Origin: Neobacillus niacini NBRC 15566
GTDB lineage: Bacteria > Bacillota > Bacilli > Bacillales > Cytobacillaceae
Direction of reading: 5' to 3'
Assembly (NCBI RefSeq): GCF_001591505.1
Contig: NZ_BCVA01000056.1
Span: forward strand, 1-32,018
Length of the DNA: 32,018 nucleotides
The notes beneath the pieces are model-generated. The model was given only the letters and a program-made list of their open reading frames with translations. It was not told where the DNA came from and searched no databases. Shown piece after piece: positions 8,125 to 15,358 of the stretch. Positions within the stretch are counted from its first letter, which is position 1. The number at the start of each line of letters is the position of its first letter. The position numbers and the translations under genes are program-made.

Positions 8125-8901
8125 ATGAGTTTTTTAGCGATTAAAGATATCCATCACACTTATTTCACAAAAGCCTCTGCAACAACGGCCCTCTCGGAAA
8201 TAAGTTTACAAATTGAGGAAGGTGAATTTGTTTCCTTCCTCGGCCCTAGCGGCTGTGGGAAAACAACCTTGCTTTCTATCATTGCCGGGCTTATAAAGCC
8301 CACACAAGGAACCATTTTACTTGAAAAAAAACCAATAACGGGGCTAAAGAACCAGATCGGCTATATGCTTCAACAAGATTATTTATTCCCATGGAAAACA
8401 ATCGAAGAAAATATCCTTCTTGGCCTAAAATTATCCAAACAATTGAATGAGAAAACCAAAAATGCAGCTTTAGATCTTTTAAATCAAATGGGATTAAGCG
8501 GAATAGAAACACAATTGCCAAAGCAGCTTTCGGGCGGTATGAGGCAGCGTGCTGCTCTCGTAAGAACGCTGGCAACAGAGCCTAAGCTGCTTATGCTGGA
8601 TGAACCATTCTCAGCATTAGATTATCAAACTAAGTTAAAGTTAGAAGATCTAGTTTCAAACACACTCGATTCTTTTGGAAAAACAGCCATTCTTGTCACA
8701 CATGATATTGGTGAAGCCATAGCGATGAGTGACCGGGTCGTACTCTTTTCACCAAGTCCCGGCAGGATTCATAGGATTTTTGACATGCCAGATGAACTAA
8801 GAAGCTTAACCCCTTTTCACGCTAGAAACCACGAAGCCTTTTCGGGTATCTTTCAAACAATATGGAAGGAGCTGGATTCACTTGAAACAGGAAAAAAATA
8901 G
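8125..8901 (+). CDS. ytlC: ABC transporter ATP-binding protein (SsuB/TauB/NitD-like)
   Basis: The 258-residue cytoplasmic ATPase of the ytlACD importer. Walker A GPSGCGKTT is at residues 40-48, the Q-loop is in GYMLQQDYLF, the signature is LSGGMRQR, Walker B is LLMLDEPFSALD, and the switch His is in LVTHDIGEA. The arrangement is that of nitrate/sulfonate/taurine importers. The ATG at 8125 has GGGAGG 9 nt upstream. Its 3' end overlaps the start of ytlD by 20 bp, implying translational coupling. Confidence 0.93.
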   Translation: MSFLAIKDIHHTYFTKASATTALSEISLQIEEGEFVSFLGPSGCGKTTLLSIIAGLIKPTQGTILLEKKPITGLKNQIGYMLQQDYLFPWKTIEENILLGLKLSKQLNEKTKNAALDLLNQMGLSGIETQLPKQLSGGMRQRAALVRTLATEPKLLMLDEPFSALDYQTKLKLEDLVSNTLDSFGKTAILVTHDIGEAIAMSDRVVLFSPSPGRIHRIFDMPDELRSLTPFHARNHEAFSGIFQTIWKELDSLETGKK

Positions 8902-9688
8902 CGTGAACCTCCTCCATAAAAATTATTTACATTCCCTGACCATTCAAAAAAGATGGGTACGTTTTTATCAAATTGTCATTTTCCTGCTCTTTTTTTCTAG
9001 TTGGGAAATCTCGAGTCAACAACGCTGGATAGATCCTCTGCTGTTCAGTTCCCCATCGAAAATTTGGAAATTATTTCTCGAGAAAATACAAGATGGCTCC
9101 TTGATGTCCAATCTTGGTGTAACCTTAACAGAAACGATTTTTGGTTTCCTTTTAGGTACATTACTTGGAACCATATTAGCAGCAGTACTCTGGTGGTCGC
9201 CATTACTCTCAAAAATTGTTGACCCCTATCTTGTCATTCTAAACGCAATGCCCAAGGTGGCCTTAGGTCCCATATTAATCGTATCCCTTGGACCTGGATA
9301 TCCTTCCATCATTGCAATGGGAGCCATTATCTCTGTGATTATTACAACTATTGTTGTTTATACTTCTTTTAAAGAAGTTGACCCAAACTATTTGAAAGTA
9401 CTGCAAACATTTGGAGCGACACGTCTACAATGCTTTAAGGAAGCTATACTACCTGCCAGTTTTCCAACCATTATTTCAACCTTAAAGGTCAATGTTGGTT
9501 TATCATGGGTCGGTGTCATAGTTGGAGAATTTTTGGTTTCCTCCAGAGGACTAGGTTACTTTATTATTTATGGCTTCCAAGTCTTTAATTTCACCCTGGT
9601 CTTTTTATCCTTGCTGGTCATCGCCGTCGTTGCAACGATAATGTATCAGCTTGTCGAGCTATTGGAAAAAAAACTTATCAAGGAGTAG
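8882..9688 (+). CDS. ytlD: ABC transporter permease (SsuC/TauC-like)
   Basis: The 268-residue inner-membrane subunit of the importer, with about six predicted hydrophobic helices. The EAA loop EAILPASFPTIISTLKVNVG, which contacts the ATPase, is near residue 180. The best start is TTG at 8882, because AAGGAG lies 10 nt upstream inside ytlC. A GTG at 8903, just past the ytlC stop, is the alternative and lacks a clear ribosome binding site. It is the last gene of the ytlACD set and converges on ytkD. Confidence 0.92.
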   Translation: MKQEKNSVNLLHKNYLHSLTIQKRWVRFYQIVIFLLFFSSWEISSQQRWIDPLLFSSPSKIWKLFLEKIQDGSLMSNLGVTLTETIFGFLLGTLLGTILAAVLWWSPLLSKIVDPYLVILNAMPKVALGPILIVSLGPGYPSIIAMGAIISVIITTIVVYTSFKEVDPNYLKVLQTFGATRLQCFKEAILPASFPTIISTLKVNVGLSWVGVIVGEFLVSSRGLGYFIIYGFQVFNFTLVFLSLLVIAVVATIMYQLVELLEKKLIKE

Positions 9689-9719
9689 CGGCTTATCTAA
9701 ATTTGTCGCTATTCTTTTT
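9684..9719 (+). terminator. Weak candidate terminator of ytlD
   Basis: AGTAGCG pairs with CGCTATT (one G-T pair) across a 16-nt loop and is followed by CTTTTT. The stem is short and it runs into the end of ytkD on the other strand, so support is modest. Confidence 0.4.
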
Positions 9720-10197
9720 CGTTTTGAAGCTTATGGATATACTCCAAACATTCCGCTACCACTTCATCCTTCATGATAAAACTGTACTCTTTGCCAAACC
9801 GCAATTCTAACAGATCACCTTCTACTAATACAGGCCCACTTGTCTCGTAATAGCTATTCATTTTATGTATCGATTTTATTTTCCCCGAAAATACAGCCTT
9901 TACAAAAGTATTTTTTTCATCTGTTACTCTATATTCAGCTATCTGTAAAAGTTCCTCCAAAGTAGCACCCGTCTCCTCATAAACTTCTCGGATAGCAGCT
10001 TCTTCGAGGGACTCTCCAGGTTCTACTTTGCCCCCCGGAAATTCCAATCCTCGAACACCATGCATTGTTAGTAACCAATCATTTAAATATCTACATATTA
10101 CCAACACATGTTTCGCTTCCTGTTCAAAGGCATTGCTAGAAAATGATAGCTCAACCTTATTCCCTAATTGATCTAAAAACTTTCTCACTATCCTCAC
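9709..10197 (-). CDS. ytkD: Nudix nucleoside triphosphatase YtkD
   Basis: A 162-residue Nudix hydrolase. The Nudix box fits the pattern G-x5-E-x7-REVxEExGA exactly: GKVEPGESLEE then AAIREVYEETGA. The flanks (KHVLVICRYLNDWLLT before the box, FGKEYSFIMKDEVV near the C-terminus) match B. subtilis YtkD, which hydrolyses 8-oxo-dGTP and also acts as an RNA 5'-pyrophosphohydrolase-like enzyme. The start is less certain: GTG at 10197 has AGAGG 9 nt upstream, while a second in-frame GTG at 10188 would have its site too close. Nucleotide-pool sanitation is the likely role. Confidence 0.88.
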   Translation of the reverse strand: MRIVRKFLDQLGNKVELSFSSNAFEQEAKHVLVICRYLNDWLLTMHGVRGLEFPGGKVEPGESLEEAAIREVYEETGATLEELLQIAEYRVTDEKNTFVKAVFSGKIKSIHKMNSYYETSGPVLVEGDLLELRFGKEYSFIMKDEVVAECLEYIHKLQNEKE

Positions 10198-10230
10198 CCC
10201 GTTGGACCTCTTATGTATTTATTATAATCG

Positions 10231-10263
10231 AAAAAAAGGAAAATCCTTATTAATAGGATTTCC
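10231..10263 (-). terminator. Terminator between the 105-residue gene and ytkD
   Basis: On the minus strand GGAAATCCTAT and AAGGATTTTCC form a stem with a short AT loop, followed by a long T run. It lies about 10 bp past the stop at 10274. A TATAAT on the minus strand (10221-10226) just after it could be the ytkD -10, but no good -35 accompanies it. Confidence 0.75.
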
Positions 10264-10273
10264 CCTTTAGAAT

Positions 10274-10591
10274 CTACTTTGGTAATATATTCATCGTTTC
10301 AATATGATTTCTAGCTTCTTGGTCACCCAGTTTGTAAATCATCCCATACACTTGTTGGATTGTACTGTCATATGCGTCGTTTTCACGGTCATAATGATAT
10401 TGAACATATGGAACATGGGCTCTAAAGAAATTTTGCCATTCTGTTGAATAATTTTGGTCAAATAACTCACGAAGCTGAGTAATTTCCTCATCATTGGCCT
10501 GAATTTTAAAACTCCAAGTAGATGCTGTTGCACTTCGGGATATTTCTCCATGCCCAACATCTATATAATAGGTCTTCTTTTGATCATCCAT
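10274..10591 (-). CDS. Uncharacterised conserved Bacillaceae protein, 105 residues
   Basis: A 105-residue cytosolic protein with no signal peptide or membrane segment. It is rich in acidic and aromatic residues (FFRAHVPYVQYHYDRENDAYD) and seems predominantly helical after an N-terminal stretch that looks like strands (KTYYIDVGHGEI). I recall similar short Bacillus proteins labelled loosely as hydrolase, but no catalytic motif is visible and I assign no function. The ATG at 10591 has AAGGGGATG upstream, and a terminator follows the stop. It is transcribed alone, divergently from the DUF6154-like gene. Confidence 0.75.
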   Translation of the reverse strand: MDDQKKTYYIDVGHGEISRSATASTWSFKIQANDEEITQLRELFDQNYSTEWQNFFRAHVPYVQYHYDRENDAYDSTIQQVYGMIYKLGDQEARNHIETMNILPK

Positions 10592-10688
10592 TATGTCATC
10601 CCCTTACTAATATTATTTAAAATTTCCCACAATCAAATAAAATTTATTCTTTTTCAAATTTCGACTCATTTTTTAGAAATGAATGAGG

Positions 10689-10732
10689 TATAATTGTCAT
10701 AATATTAAGAAAATGGATTTTCACCATTTTTT
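10689..10732 (+). promoter_or_regulatory. TATAAT followed by a terminator-like hairpin upstream of the DUF6154-like gene
   Basis: TATAAT at 10689-10694 has no recognisable -35. Fifteen nt further on, AAAATGG, a 7-nt loop and CCATTTTTT form a hairpin with a short T run (10710-10732). The gene start is about 95 nt beyond. It could be a promoter with an early attenuator-like hairpin, or chance in AT-rich DNA. Confidence 0.3.
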
Positions 10733-10827
10733 CAAACTTTTGCTTCAGCCATAGAGGATATTTTTCATCATTAAGGGAATTGAATAAGTAAGGAAAAAAT
10801 TTTAAAAATTCTTTGGAGGTGAAAGGA

Positions 10828-11082
10828 ATGAGGTTAGTCGATGAATTATTTCAAATGTATCGAGACAAGCTGACAGGTGATGAAGAGGATATTGATATGT
10901 TAGCATTCGCCTTCTTAGAAGAAATGTCACATGAGGATCTCCTACACTTAATTAAAGAGATGGATAAGCAAGAATTATACGATTTAATGGGGCTTTATTT
11001 AATTGAAAGCTTAAAAGGTAAATTCGCCCAGGAAGAGTACGGTCAACGCACCCATACTTATTATCCAAGGAATATTCACTAA
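10828..11082 (+). CDS. Small acidic cytosolic protein, DUF6154-like
   Basis: An 84-residue acidic helical protein, MRLVDELFQMYRDKLTGDEE..., with LAFAFLEEMSHEDLLHLIKEMD in the middle. It resembles short Bacillus cytosolic proteins now grouped as DUF6154; the function is unknown and the family match is from memory. The ATG at 10828 is chosen because GGAGGTGA (10815-10822) sits 5 nt upstream; an in-frame TTG at 10813 overlaps that site. It is followed directly by its own terminator, so it is monocistronic. Confidence 0.72.
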   Translation: MRLVDELFQMYRDKLTGDEEDIDMLAFAFLEEMSHEDLLHLIKEMDKQELYDLMGLYLIESLKGKFAQEEYGQRTHTYYPRNIH

Positions 11083-11105
11083 TCAGTACATACTACTCAA
11101 GTTCT

Positions 11106-11134
11106 GGAACTGTATAGAGCAGTTCCTTTTTTTT
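11106..11134 (+). terminator. Terminator of the DUF6154-like gene
   Basis: GGAACTG, a 7-nt loop and CAGTTCC form a stem followed by eight T residues. Confidence 0.85.
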
Positions 11135-11189
11135 GTTAAAAAGGAGTAAAAACATGCTAAAATATAGGAGGAGAAGGGGAGGAGAAAAC

Positions 11190-11345
11190 ATGTATACGAT
11201 TTTCGTGGTAAGTATCATTATCATCATCGTGGTTTTGTTGCTTGCAGTTATCACTACGTCAAAGGCTTATAAATTTAAACATACAGTAGACTCACTTGAA
11301 GACAATCCTTATTTAAAAAACGAGAATGAAGAAAACAGGTCATAA
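11190..11345 (+). CDS. ytzI: YtzI-like small single-pass membrane protein
   Basis: A 51-residue protein. One long hydrophobic segment (VVSIIIIIVVLLLAVITTS, about residues 6-24) is followed by a charged tail KAYKFKHTVDSLEDNPYL. Length, layout and position before luxS fit the YtzI family of Bacillus; function is unknown. The ATG at 11190 is preceded by GGGGAGGAG. A longer reading frame exists upstream, but its first residues come from the ribosome-binding region and are discounted. A bidirectional terminator separates it from luxS. Confidence 0.65.
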   Translation: MYTIFVVSIIIIIVVLLLAVITTSKAYKFKHTVDSLEDNPYLKNENEENRS

Positions 11346-11380
11346 AAAAATTCCTATTCATCACGAATAGGAATTTTTTA
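11344..11380. terminator. Bidirectional terminator between ytzI and luxS
   Basis: AAAAAATTCCTATTC pairs with GAATAGGAATTTTTT around a 5-nt loop, giving a T run on both strands. It serves ytzI (plus) and luxS (minus). Confidence 0.88.
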
Positions 11381-11392
11381 TAGCTCCACCGC

Positions 11393-11866
11393 CTAAGCAA
11401 AAACTTGCTTTAAGTCTTCTTTACTTTGCTCAAGCCAAAAGCGCATCAAGCGTTTTGCACCTTCTAAATCATGAAGCTTTGCTTGTCCACATTGTCTCTC
11501 ATTTGCTGCTGGAATCTCAGTAATTTCCACTGCGGTCTTCATTGTATCTTCAAGAAGGTCAATGATTTCTTCAACAGTTGGCTCACCGCTAACTACTAAA
11601 TAGTAACCTGTTTGACAACCCATAGGTGAAATATCAATAATATCGAAATGATTGTATTTCTCTACGTGTGCTCGGAGATTAAATGCCAGCAGATGTTCCA
11701 GTGTATGAATGACATCAGGCTTCATGGCCTGTTTATTCGGCTGACAAAAACGTATATCGTATTTATTAACAATACCGTCGCTTCCTACTTTATGAACGCC
11801 GCAATGTCTAACATACGGTGCTTTAACGGCATTATGATCTAAATCAAAGCTTTCTACTGAAGGCAT
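11393..11866 (-). CDS. luxS: S-ribosylhomocysteine lyase LuxS
   Basis: LuxS cleaves S-ribosylhomocysteine to homocysteine and DPD, the precursor of autoinducer-2, as part of the activated methyl cycle downstream of MetK-made SAM. The protein has the usual 157 residues. Metal ligands are His54 and His58 in HTLEH, and Cys126 in RQCGQAKLHD; the catalytic Cys84 is in SPMGCQTGYYL and Glu57 is in place. AAGGAGTGGGG precedes the ATG at 11866. It is monocistronic, and no S-box is seen upstream. Confidence 0.97.
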   Translation of the reverse strand: MPSVESFDLDHNAVKAPYVRHCGVHKVGSDGIVNKYDIRFCQPNKQAMKPDVIHTLEHLLAFNLRAHVEKYNHFDIIDISPMGCQTGYYLVVSGEPTVEEIIDLLEDTMKTAVEITEIPAANERQCGQAKLHDLEGAKRLMRFWLEQSKEDLKQVFA

Positions 11867-12008
11867 TATTCCCCACTCCTTTTTTACATCTAAGTTGTAT
11901 CTTACTATAAATTCCGAGTTTTTTCATCTACTTAGGCATAATTAACAATTTAGACGTTTTTTTCTATTTATGATATCTTTTAAGTAATTTGTTGAAGGGA
12001 GTCTCCCT

Positions 12009-12236
12009 ATGTTTAAAAAGATTTTAATTTCGGTTATTCGATTTTATCAAATGGTTATTTCTCCAATTAAACCACCAAGCTGCCGTTTTTACCCCACATG
12101 TTCTCATTATGGGTTGGAGGCTGTTCAAAGGTTTGGAGCTTTAAAAGGCGGTTGGCTTACATTAAAGAGAATTCTTAAATGTCATCCTTTTCATCCGGGC
12201 GGCATAGATCCGGTGCCAGAGAAAAAGGAGAACTAA
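12009..12236 (+). CDS. yidD: Membrane protein insertion efficiency factor YidD
   Basis: A 75-residue membrane-associated protein of the YidD (DUF37, ytjA) family, thought to help YidC/SpoIIIJ insert inner-membrane proteins. An amphipathic N-terminus (MFKKILISVIRFYQMVISP) precedes the family core PSCRFYPTCSHYGLEAV with its conserved Cys pair, and GGWLTLKRILKCHPFHPGGIDPVP. GAAGGGAG lies upstream of the ATG. Its stop overlaps the stop of the converging carbonic-anhydrase gene by 3 nt. Confidence 0.93.
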   Translation: MFKKILISVIRFYQMVISPIKPPSCRFYPTCSHYGLEAVQRFGALKGGWLTLKRILKCHPFHPGGIDPVPEKKEN

Positions 12237-12799
12237 TCCTGGTAACCATCGACCACAAGGTCAAGTTTTCCTGTCTTAGGGTCAATGACTAACCCATGTA
12301 CCGGCACACCTTCTGGCATTAAAGGATGGTTTTTTATTACTCCCACACTATGCTCCACGCTTTCTGTAACATTCTCAAATCCATGAAGCCAGTTTTTAAT
12401 ATCAATACCTGAATAAGTAAGAGTATCAAACGTTTCTTCTGCAACTCCACGGCTCAACATACTTTCGATAACCGGTTCAGCCTTTAATCCGCTCATCCCA
12501 CAATCGTGATGGGCGATGACTAGCACTTCCTCTGCCTGCAGCTGATAAACTGCGATAAGAATACTTCTCATAATACTTCCAAATGGATGAGAAACCAATG
12601 CCCCGGCATTTTTAATCGTTTTTATGTCACCGTTGCTTAAGTTCATTGCCTTTGGCAGCAATTCCAATAATCGTGTGTCCATACATGTTAGTATGACTGC
12701 TCGTTTATTTGGAAATTTTGTTGTTTCATACTTCTTATATTCATGGCTTTCTACAAATTTTTGGTTATAATCTAGAATCTCATTTAATAACGTCACCAT
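12233..12799 (-). CDS. ytiB: Beta-class carbonic anhydrase (YtiB-like)
   Basis: A 188-residue cytosolic beta-carbonic anhydrase that interconverts CO2 and bicarbonate. The zinc ligands are Cys39 (TCMDTR), His97 and Cys100 (AHHDCG); the Asp41-Arg43 dyad is intact. It is of the short clade common in Firmicutes. AAGGTGGG lies upstream of the ATG at 12799. The gene is monocistronic and overlaps the yidD stop. Confidence 0.9.
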   Translation of the reverse strand: MVTLLNEILDYNQKFVESHEYKKYETTKFPNKRAVILTCMDTRLLELLPKAMNLSNGDIKTIKNAGALVSHPFGSIMRSILIAVYQLQAEEVLVIAHHDCGMSGLKAEPVIESMLSRGVAEETFDTLTYSGIDIKNWLHGFENVTESVEHSVGVIKNHPLMPEGVPVHGLVIDPKTGKLDLVVDGYQD

Positions 12800-12865
12800 T
12801 ATCCCACCTTAAATTTTGATTACTATAAGCATACATAAATACTAAAGAATGAAAAAATATTTTGC

Positions 12866-12987
12866 TTGCATTTACGGTGTTTTTTTTGTAAGATACATAA
12901 GGAAATCGGAATCGTTCCGTATTATACATTTTTTTATCACTTTAAACCTAAAAAATTTTCGAATACAAATCGTAATAACTCCGGTTT
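12866..12987 (+). promoter_or_regulatory. znuA promoter with two Zur-like boxes
   Basis: TTGCAT (12866-12871), a 17-nt spacer and TAAGAT (12889-12894) form a good SigA promoter. Just downstream, 12905-12919 reads TCGGAAT-C-GTTCCGT, a 7-1-7 inverted repeat of Zur type. A second box at 12969-12983 reads TCGTAAT-A-ACTCCGG, whose left half, with its leading AAA, is identical to the B. subtilis Zur box half-site. The first box would block transcription right after the start. Zinc-dependent repression is inferred. Confidence 0.65.
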
Positions 12988-13011
12988 ATAAACATTTTTA
13001 AAGGAGCATAT

Positions 13012-13953
13012 ATGAGAAAAAATATCTTTTTACCAATTATTTTACTTATTACCATTATAGTCATAACTGCCTGCAGTCCTGAAAATGGACAATTGGAAAA
13101 AAAGAAAGAGCAGTTAACCATTTATTCCACCGTATTCCCTCTTCAATATTTTACGGAGCGTATCGGAGGAAAATACGTTAATGTCCATACAATTTATCCA
13201 CCAGGAGCAGATGAGCATACATTTGAACCATCTCAGAAAGATATGATTAAACTGGCTGATTCAGATTTATTTTTCTACATTGGCTTAGGGTTAGAAGGCT
13301 TTGTAGAAAAAGCAAAGGGTTCATTAAAAAACGAAAACGTGTCACTGATTCCAACTGCTGAGAGCTTGATTTTAGATCCCGCTGAAGAACATGAGGCACA
13401 TGACGACCATGAGGATGACGGTCATGGAGATTTTAATCCCCATGTATGGCTTGACCCACTATATTCCAAAGAAATGGCTGCTGTCATTAGGGATTCTTTA
13501 ATTGAAAAAATGCCTCAAAATAAAGAGACATTTAATCAAAATTATCAGAAGCTTGCAGATGAATTAGATCAATTGAATTCGGAATTTGCAACTACCATCA
13601 AAAATGCGAAACATAAAGAAATCCTTGTCACACATGCAGCATTTAGCTATTGGGAGCAAAGATACGGTTTAGAAGAAATCAGTATTTCTGGTCTTTCTAC
13701 AACAAACGAACCAACGCAGCGAGAGCTAGAAAAGATTATCTCACTCGCAGATGAACAGGGACTGCATTATATTCTGTTTGAACAAAACGTCCAATCTAAA
13801 TTAGCACAAATTGTTCAGAAGGAAATTGGAGCTAAGGCATTACCTGTCCATAATCTAGGAATTTTAACCAAAGAAAACATTAAAGATAATGAAACTTATT
13901 TTTCTCTAATGGAACAGAATTTAGCATCACTTAAAATTGCTTTAAACGATTAA
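13012..13953 (+). CDS. znuA: Zinc ABC transporter substrate-binding lipoprotein ZnuA-like
   Basis: A 313-residue lipoprotein that captures Zn2+ (possibly Mn2+) outside the membrane. The signal peptide ends in ITAC (Cys21). The cluster A-I fold is clear: STVFPLQYFTERIGG, PPGADEHTFEPS (first His ligand), a His/Asp-rich loop EHEAHDDHEDDGHGD typical of zinc rather than manganese binders, NPHVWLDP, and LVTHAAFSYW. AAGGAG lies 5 nt before the ATG. No permease or ATPase gene is adjacent, so the protein must work with a transporter encoded elsewhere. The two Zur-like boxes support a zinc role. Confidence 0.92.
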   Translation: MRKNIFLPIILLITIIVITACSPENGQLEKKKEQLTIYSTVFPLQYFTERIGGKYVNVHTIYPPGADEHTFEPSQKDMIKLADSDLFFYIGLGLEGFVEKAKGSLKNENVSLIPTAESLILDPAEEHEAHDDHEDDGHGDFNPHVWLDPLYSKEMAAVIRDSLIEKMPQNKETFNQNYQKLADELDQLNSEFATTIKNAKHKEILVTHAAFSYWEQRYGLEEISISGLSTTNEPTQRELEKIISLADEQGLHYILFEQNVQSKLAQIVQKEIGAKALPVHNLGILTKENIKDNETYFSLMEQNLASLKIALND

Positions 13954-14045
13954 TTGGTTAGTTCCCTTTAACTTACAGGGATGAGCAGTTGTGAAAAATC
14001 AAAAGCTATTTTTGTATTACGAATATTCGACAAGGAGTGATACAA

Positions 14046-14204
14046 ATGGCACAAGATGTATTATGCGAAGTAAACAATTGCTCTTTTTGGGCAAAGGGAA
14101 ATAAATGCAGTGCAGATAGTATATATGTTGTCAGCCACAAAGGAAAAACAGCAGATAACAGTCAAGAAACCGATTGTAAAACATTCGAACCCTCAGATCT
14201 ATAG
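14046..14204 (+). CDS. DUF1540 domain Cys-rich small protein
   Basis: A 52-residue protein starting MAQDVLCEVNNCSFWAKGNK with four Cys (residues 7, 12, 21 and 44). The spacing C-x4-C-x8-C and the ending ETDCKTF fit the DUF1540 domain of sporulating Firmicutes, whose function is unknown; metal binding by the Cys is a guess. CAAGGAGTGA lies 5 nt before the ATG. It begins 92 bp after znuA on the same strand, with no strong terminator between, so it may be co-transcribed and Zur-controlled. A very strong terminator follows. Confidence 0.8.
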   Translation: MAQDVLCEVNNCSFWAKGNKCSADSIYVVSHKGKTADNSQETDCKTFEPSDL

Positions 14205-14213
14205 AGCATAGGC

Positions 14214-14252
14214 AAACAATTAAACCAGACTTTTTGTCTGGTTTAATTGTTT
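14214..14252. terminator. Strong terminator between the DUF1540 gene and menC
   Basis: AAACAATTAAACCAGAC and GTCTGGTTTAATTGTTT form a perfect 17-bp stem with a five-T loop. It serves both converging genes, and its last base overlaps the menC stop codon. Confidence 0.9.
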
Positions 14253-15358
14253 TAGAATTTAAATACCTTTTCTATTCGGGTGGTTTCCTTCAGCCTCTTT
14301 TCATTAATGCCGAACCCAATGCCGGGTGTATCTGGGACACTTACACAACCATTTTTAACACTTACCTCAGGTGCAATAATATCTTCCTCCCAAAATCGAT
14401 TTGAAGCAGAAATATCACCGGGGATTGTAAATCCAGGAAGTGAAGCAAGTGCTATGTTATGCGCACGGGATATACCGAATTCTATCATTCCGCCACACCA
14501 AACATCGATACCCCTATTCAGGCAATAATCATGAATTCTTTTTGCTTCGTATAGACCTCCCACCCTTCCCGCTTTAATATTAATAATCTTACAACTGCCA
14601 AGTTCAATCGCATTTTTTGCGTCATGAAAGCTGACAATACTTTCGTCTAAACAGATTGGTGTATTTATACCTTTTTGAAGTAGTGAGTGTTCAATGATAT
14701 CGTCACTGGCAAGCGGCTGCTCTATCATTAAAAGATTAAAGTCATCTAGAGCCTTCAATCTGTCCATATCCTTCAAGGTATAAGCAGAATTGGCGTCTGC
14801 CATAATAGGAAGTTCCGGATAATAACGGCGTATTTCTTCTAAGACAGTATAGTCCTGACCAGGATGAATCTTAATCTTAAATCTCTGGTATCCTTCTTCT
14901 AAATATTTTTCAATTTGGTTGAGTGCACTTAGGAGTGAATCAGCAGCAATCACCACACCAGAAGCAATTTCACTTCTCGTTCCTCCAATGACCTTTGAGA
15001 GAGATGTTAAACTGGCTTTGGCATATAGATCCCAAATGGCCATTTCTAACCCAGCCTTAGCCATATGGTTTTTTCTGATGGACTGAAATAAAATCGCAGC
15101 GTCTTCAGGTTGGTTAATTAAATTCTTTTGAAGTAAAGGGATTAAAACATCACTCATAATATGTAAACTAGTCCTCACCGTCTCTTCTGTGTACCACGGT
15201 GTGGTAAAAGCGACACCCTCTCCATATCCGGAAATGCCATTCGAATCGATTACCTCTACAATAATCCCTTCACGCTCTGTAACCGTACCTAAGTGAGTGT
15301 GAAAAGGGGACTTCAATGGCATACTGATGACTCTAAGTTTAATTTGAGCTATTCTCAT
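14252..15358 (-). CDS. menC: o-Succinylbenzoate synthase MenC
   Basis: MenC dehydrates SHCHC to o-succinylbenzoate in menaquinone synthesis. The protein is 368 residues, close to B. subtilis MenC. It belongs to the enolase superfamily: the KxK catalytic motif is in FKIKIHPG, and the metal ligands are in MADANSAY, MIEQPL and ICLDESIV. The ATG at 15358 (MRIAQIKLRV) is chosen because GCAGGA lies 8 nt upstream and relatives start here. It overlaps the end of menE by 20 bp, so the pair is translationally coupled. Some members also racemise N-acyl amino acids; the men context favours OSB synthase. Confidence 0.94.
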   Translation of the reverse strand: MRIAQIKLRVISMPLKSPFHTHLGTVTEREGIIVEVIDSNGISGYGEGVAFTTPWYTEETVRTSLHIMSDVLIPLLQKNLINQPEDAAILFQSIRKNHMAKAGLEMAIWDLYAKASLTSLSKVIGGTRSEIASGVVIAADSLLSALNQIEKYLEEGYQRFKIKIHPGQDYTVLEEIRRYYPELPIMADANSAYTLKDMDRLKALDDFNLLMIEQPLASDDIIEHSLLQKGINTPICLDESIVSFHDAKNAIELGSCKIINIKAGRVGGLYEAKRIHDYCLNRGIDVWCGGMIEFGISRAHNIALASLPGFTIPGDISASNRFWEEDIIAPEVSVKNGCVSVPDTPGIGFGINEKRLKETTRIEKVFKF

